A stretch of DNA of 50,862 nucleotides. Origin: Candidatus Wallbacteria bacterium. Lineage in GTDB: Bacteria > Muiribacteriota > JAQTZZ01. The stretch covers positions 1 to 50,862 of the forward strand of contig JAQTZZ010000030.1 of the NCBI GenBank assembly GCA_028687545.1. The letters are read 5' to 3'. How positions within the stretch are numbered: position 1 is the stretch's first letter; each line of letters starts with the position of its first letter. The position numbers were made by a program, and so were the translations under genes. The notes under the pieces were generated by a model. That model did not search any database, was not told the DNA's origin, and saw only the letters and a program-made list of their open reading frames with translations. Below, piece after piece: positions 49,670 to 50,862 of the stretch.

Positions 49670-50862
49670 TCATCTGTCGGCCTGCCTGTCGATCAGGGTT
49701 TTCTTGGCGTCCGTCAGGAACTGCCTGTATGGGCAATGGCTGTTCTTGAGTGCTTCGCAGATGGCGACGATCAGTTCGCAGTCGATGGTGTTCACAAATT
49801 CGGGATTTACCGGCTTTTTCACGTACCAGCGCAAATTCCAGGCCAGAGTGTCTGGAGTCTCGGTAAACCTGTCCAGGAAATTCTCTTCAGAAGACGCAAT
49901 GATCCGGCTGATTTCAGAAAGCTGCTTATCATATTGCGCCTGATCGATGATTTCAGTCTGGTTTTTCATTTCCATGAAGATGGATTTGGCAAGCCGCAGG
50001 TAATCCAGGTATTCGGCAAGGTCGATGTCTCCACCCTGGCTGAGTTTGTTATAGAGGGTCCCGTAATTCAGGTCCTGCAGGCTGATGTCATAGACATGTC
50101 CGCTTCCATAAGGAATATTGATGACCTGCGAGCCCAGGGTGAAGAGCTGCTTTTCGCAGATCAGGCCTTGTTTTGACAGGTAATCAGGCACTATCGGCGG
50201 AAAGGTGACGCTCAGATTCGGGCAGTCCTTTGCTACATACATTTTCAGTTTCTGAGAGTCAGGCAGTACCTCGTTGATCAGCCTGATCGCATTGAACACG
50301 CAGCTGTTGTAATATGTGTGATAATATTCGCCGCTCCTGTCCACTGCCGACTCAGTAAGCATCAGTCCGAGCAGTTCCTGCTTCTGCTCAGCCGTCAGAT
50401 TCACCCTGTACTGATACATCTTGTGATTCGGGATCACGATCGAGAGCTGGACGCGGTCCTTGATCGTGCTGACCTGGTAGATAAGCCTGTAGCAGTTCTT
50501 CTTCATGCCCTCAAGCGGAGAATACTTCTGCCCCTGTTCCAGCCAGGCCTCAAAGGAATAGACGAGCCCGATGTCTGCCTTGCCGTCCGCAGACTCCACG
50601 CAGGGCGAGTCCATCACAAAGGCCAGCATGCCATGTCCTGCCAGTGCTTCGGGCGGGAATGTCTCGAGCCAGAAGTAGACGTCCCTGACTTTGGAAATGT
50701 CGACTTTTGTGTTCTTGAAAACAGGCTTCTTTGTAACAAGATTTCCTTCAAAGCCCCAGCGCACATTGTCCAGTTCGAACACGCTTCCCTGCTGCGAGAC
50801 GATCTTCAGTTCCCGCTGATCAGCGCTGAGGTTCGCGCTGCAGACTGAAGCCTGAAAGAGCA
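49670..50862 (-). CDS. DUF4105-like exported protein (5' end outside window)
   Basis: The frame stays open to the right edge of the window, so the start is beyond it. A GTG at 50782 is internal. The visible N-terminus (LFQASVCSANLSADQ) looks like the end of a signal peptide. The body matches the DUF4105 family, including GMLAFVMDSPCVE, SIVIPNHKMYQYRVNLT and YYHTYYNSCVFNAIRLINEVLP with the conserved Asn-Ser-Cys. A C-terminal helical segment (IFMEMKNQTEIIDQ...) follows. Members are periplasmic or membrane-linked and of unknown role; the Asn-Cys motif hints at a cysteine-peptidase-like site, but this is uncertain. No Shine-Dalgarno sequence or promoter can be judged. Confidence 0.8.
   Translation of the reverse strand, partial: LFQASVCSANLSADQRELKIVSQQGSVFELDNVRWGFEGNLVTKKPVFKNTKVDISKVRDVYFWLETFPPEALAGHGMLAFVMDSPCVESADGKADIGLVYSFEAWLEQGQKYSPLEGMKKNCYRLIYQVSTIKDRVQLSIVIPNHKMYQYRVNLTAEQKQELLGLMLTESAVDRSGEYYHTYYNSCVFNAIRLINEVLPDSQKLKMYVAKDCPNLSVTFPPIVPDYLSKQGLICEKQLFTLGSQVINIPYGSGHVYDISLQDLNYGTLYNKLSQGGDIDLAEYLDYLRLAKSIFMEMKNQTEIIDQAQYDKQLSEISRIIASSEENFLDRFTETPDTLAWNLRWYVKKPVNPEFVNTIDCELIVAICEALKNSHCPYRQFLTDAKKTLIDRQADR

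Overview
The window looks like a chromosome segment from a diderm bacterium of moderate GC content, probably an uncultivated, deep-branching lineage. Evidence for an outer membrane: a predicted beta-barrel protein ending in Phe, a LolA-like periplasmic protein beside a LolD/MacB-type ABC transporter, an O-antigen ligase/polymerase-type protein and many signal peptides. The mix of TPR/HEAT proteins, repeat-rich secreted proteins and TTG/GTG starts reminds me of the Riflebacteria/Wallbacteria type of genome, but I cannot prove that without a search. No rRNA, tRNA, CRISPR array, prophage or intact insertion sequence was seen. No gene-free stretch exceeds 300 bases. The longest are 41630-41903 and 45029-45215, and both are described.

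Layout. 1-4636: lysine/diaminopimelate operon (aspartokinase, cut by the window edge; Asd; LysA) plus an exported thioredoxin-fold protein. 4770-6077: exported four-repeat helical protein. 6117-7292 (-): ATP-grasp enzyme. 7384-10012: M48-like metalloprotease with a membrane protein. 10069-13110: Tex and a DppA-type D-aminopeptidase. 13160-16373 (-): beta-repeat secreted protein and an orphan peptide-binding lipoprotein. 16490-16852: stand-alone receiver. 16881-18644 (-) and 18847-20577 (+): divergent genes for a Gly-Tyr tetrad-repeat exported protein and an SH3/3D cell-wall protein, followed by a methyltransferase without a normal start codon.

21430-34579: a long, tightly packed run. It holds a degenerate YedF-like protein, an 1828-residue exported TPR protein, a soluble histidine kinase with its receiver, purine nucleoside phosphorylase, release factor 1, an O-antigen ligase/polymerase-type protein with TPRs, and a TrmH-type RNA methyltransferase. 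34595-35914: a GspG-like pseudopilin fused to a propeller-like domain. 36035-39551 (-): HEAT and TPR proteins. 39645-45956: an envelope cluster (glycoside-hydrolase-like protein, beta-barrel protein, ABC ATPase, two FtsX-type permeases, LolA-like protein). It is interrupted by a 154-158 bp element with imperfect terminal inverted repeats and strong internal hairpins. 45957-46535 (-): YdeI-family protein. 46678-49520: ECF sigma factor, two membrane proteins and a secreted duplicated Cys-rich protein. 49670-50862 (-): DUF4105-like protein, cut by the right edge.

The most striking global signal is regulatory. Seven genes (7384, 10069, 16373-, 34595, 39551-, 39645, 46535-) have a sigma70-type -10 hexamer ending exactly 6 nt before the start codon and no Shine-Dalgarno sequence. 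Six of the seven also have a -35-like hexamer exactly 17 bp further upstream, and the seventh has an extended -10 instead. This predicts leaderless mRNAs. Other genes in the same window have a normal leader and a strong GGAGG-type site.
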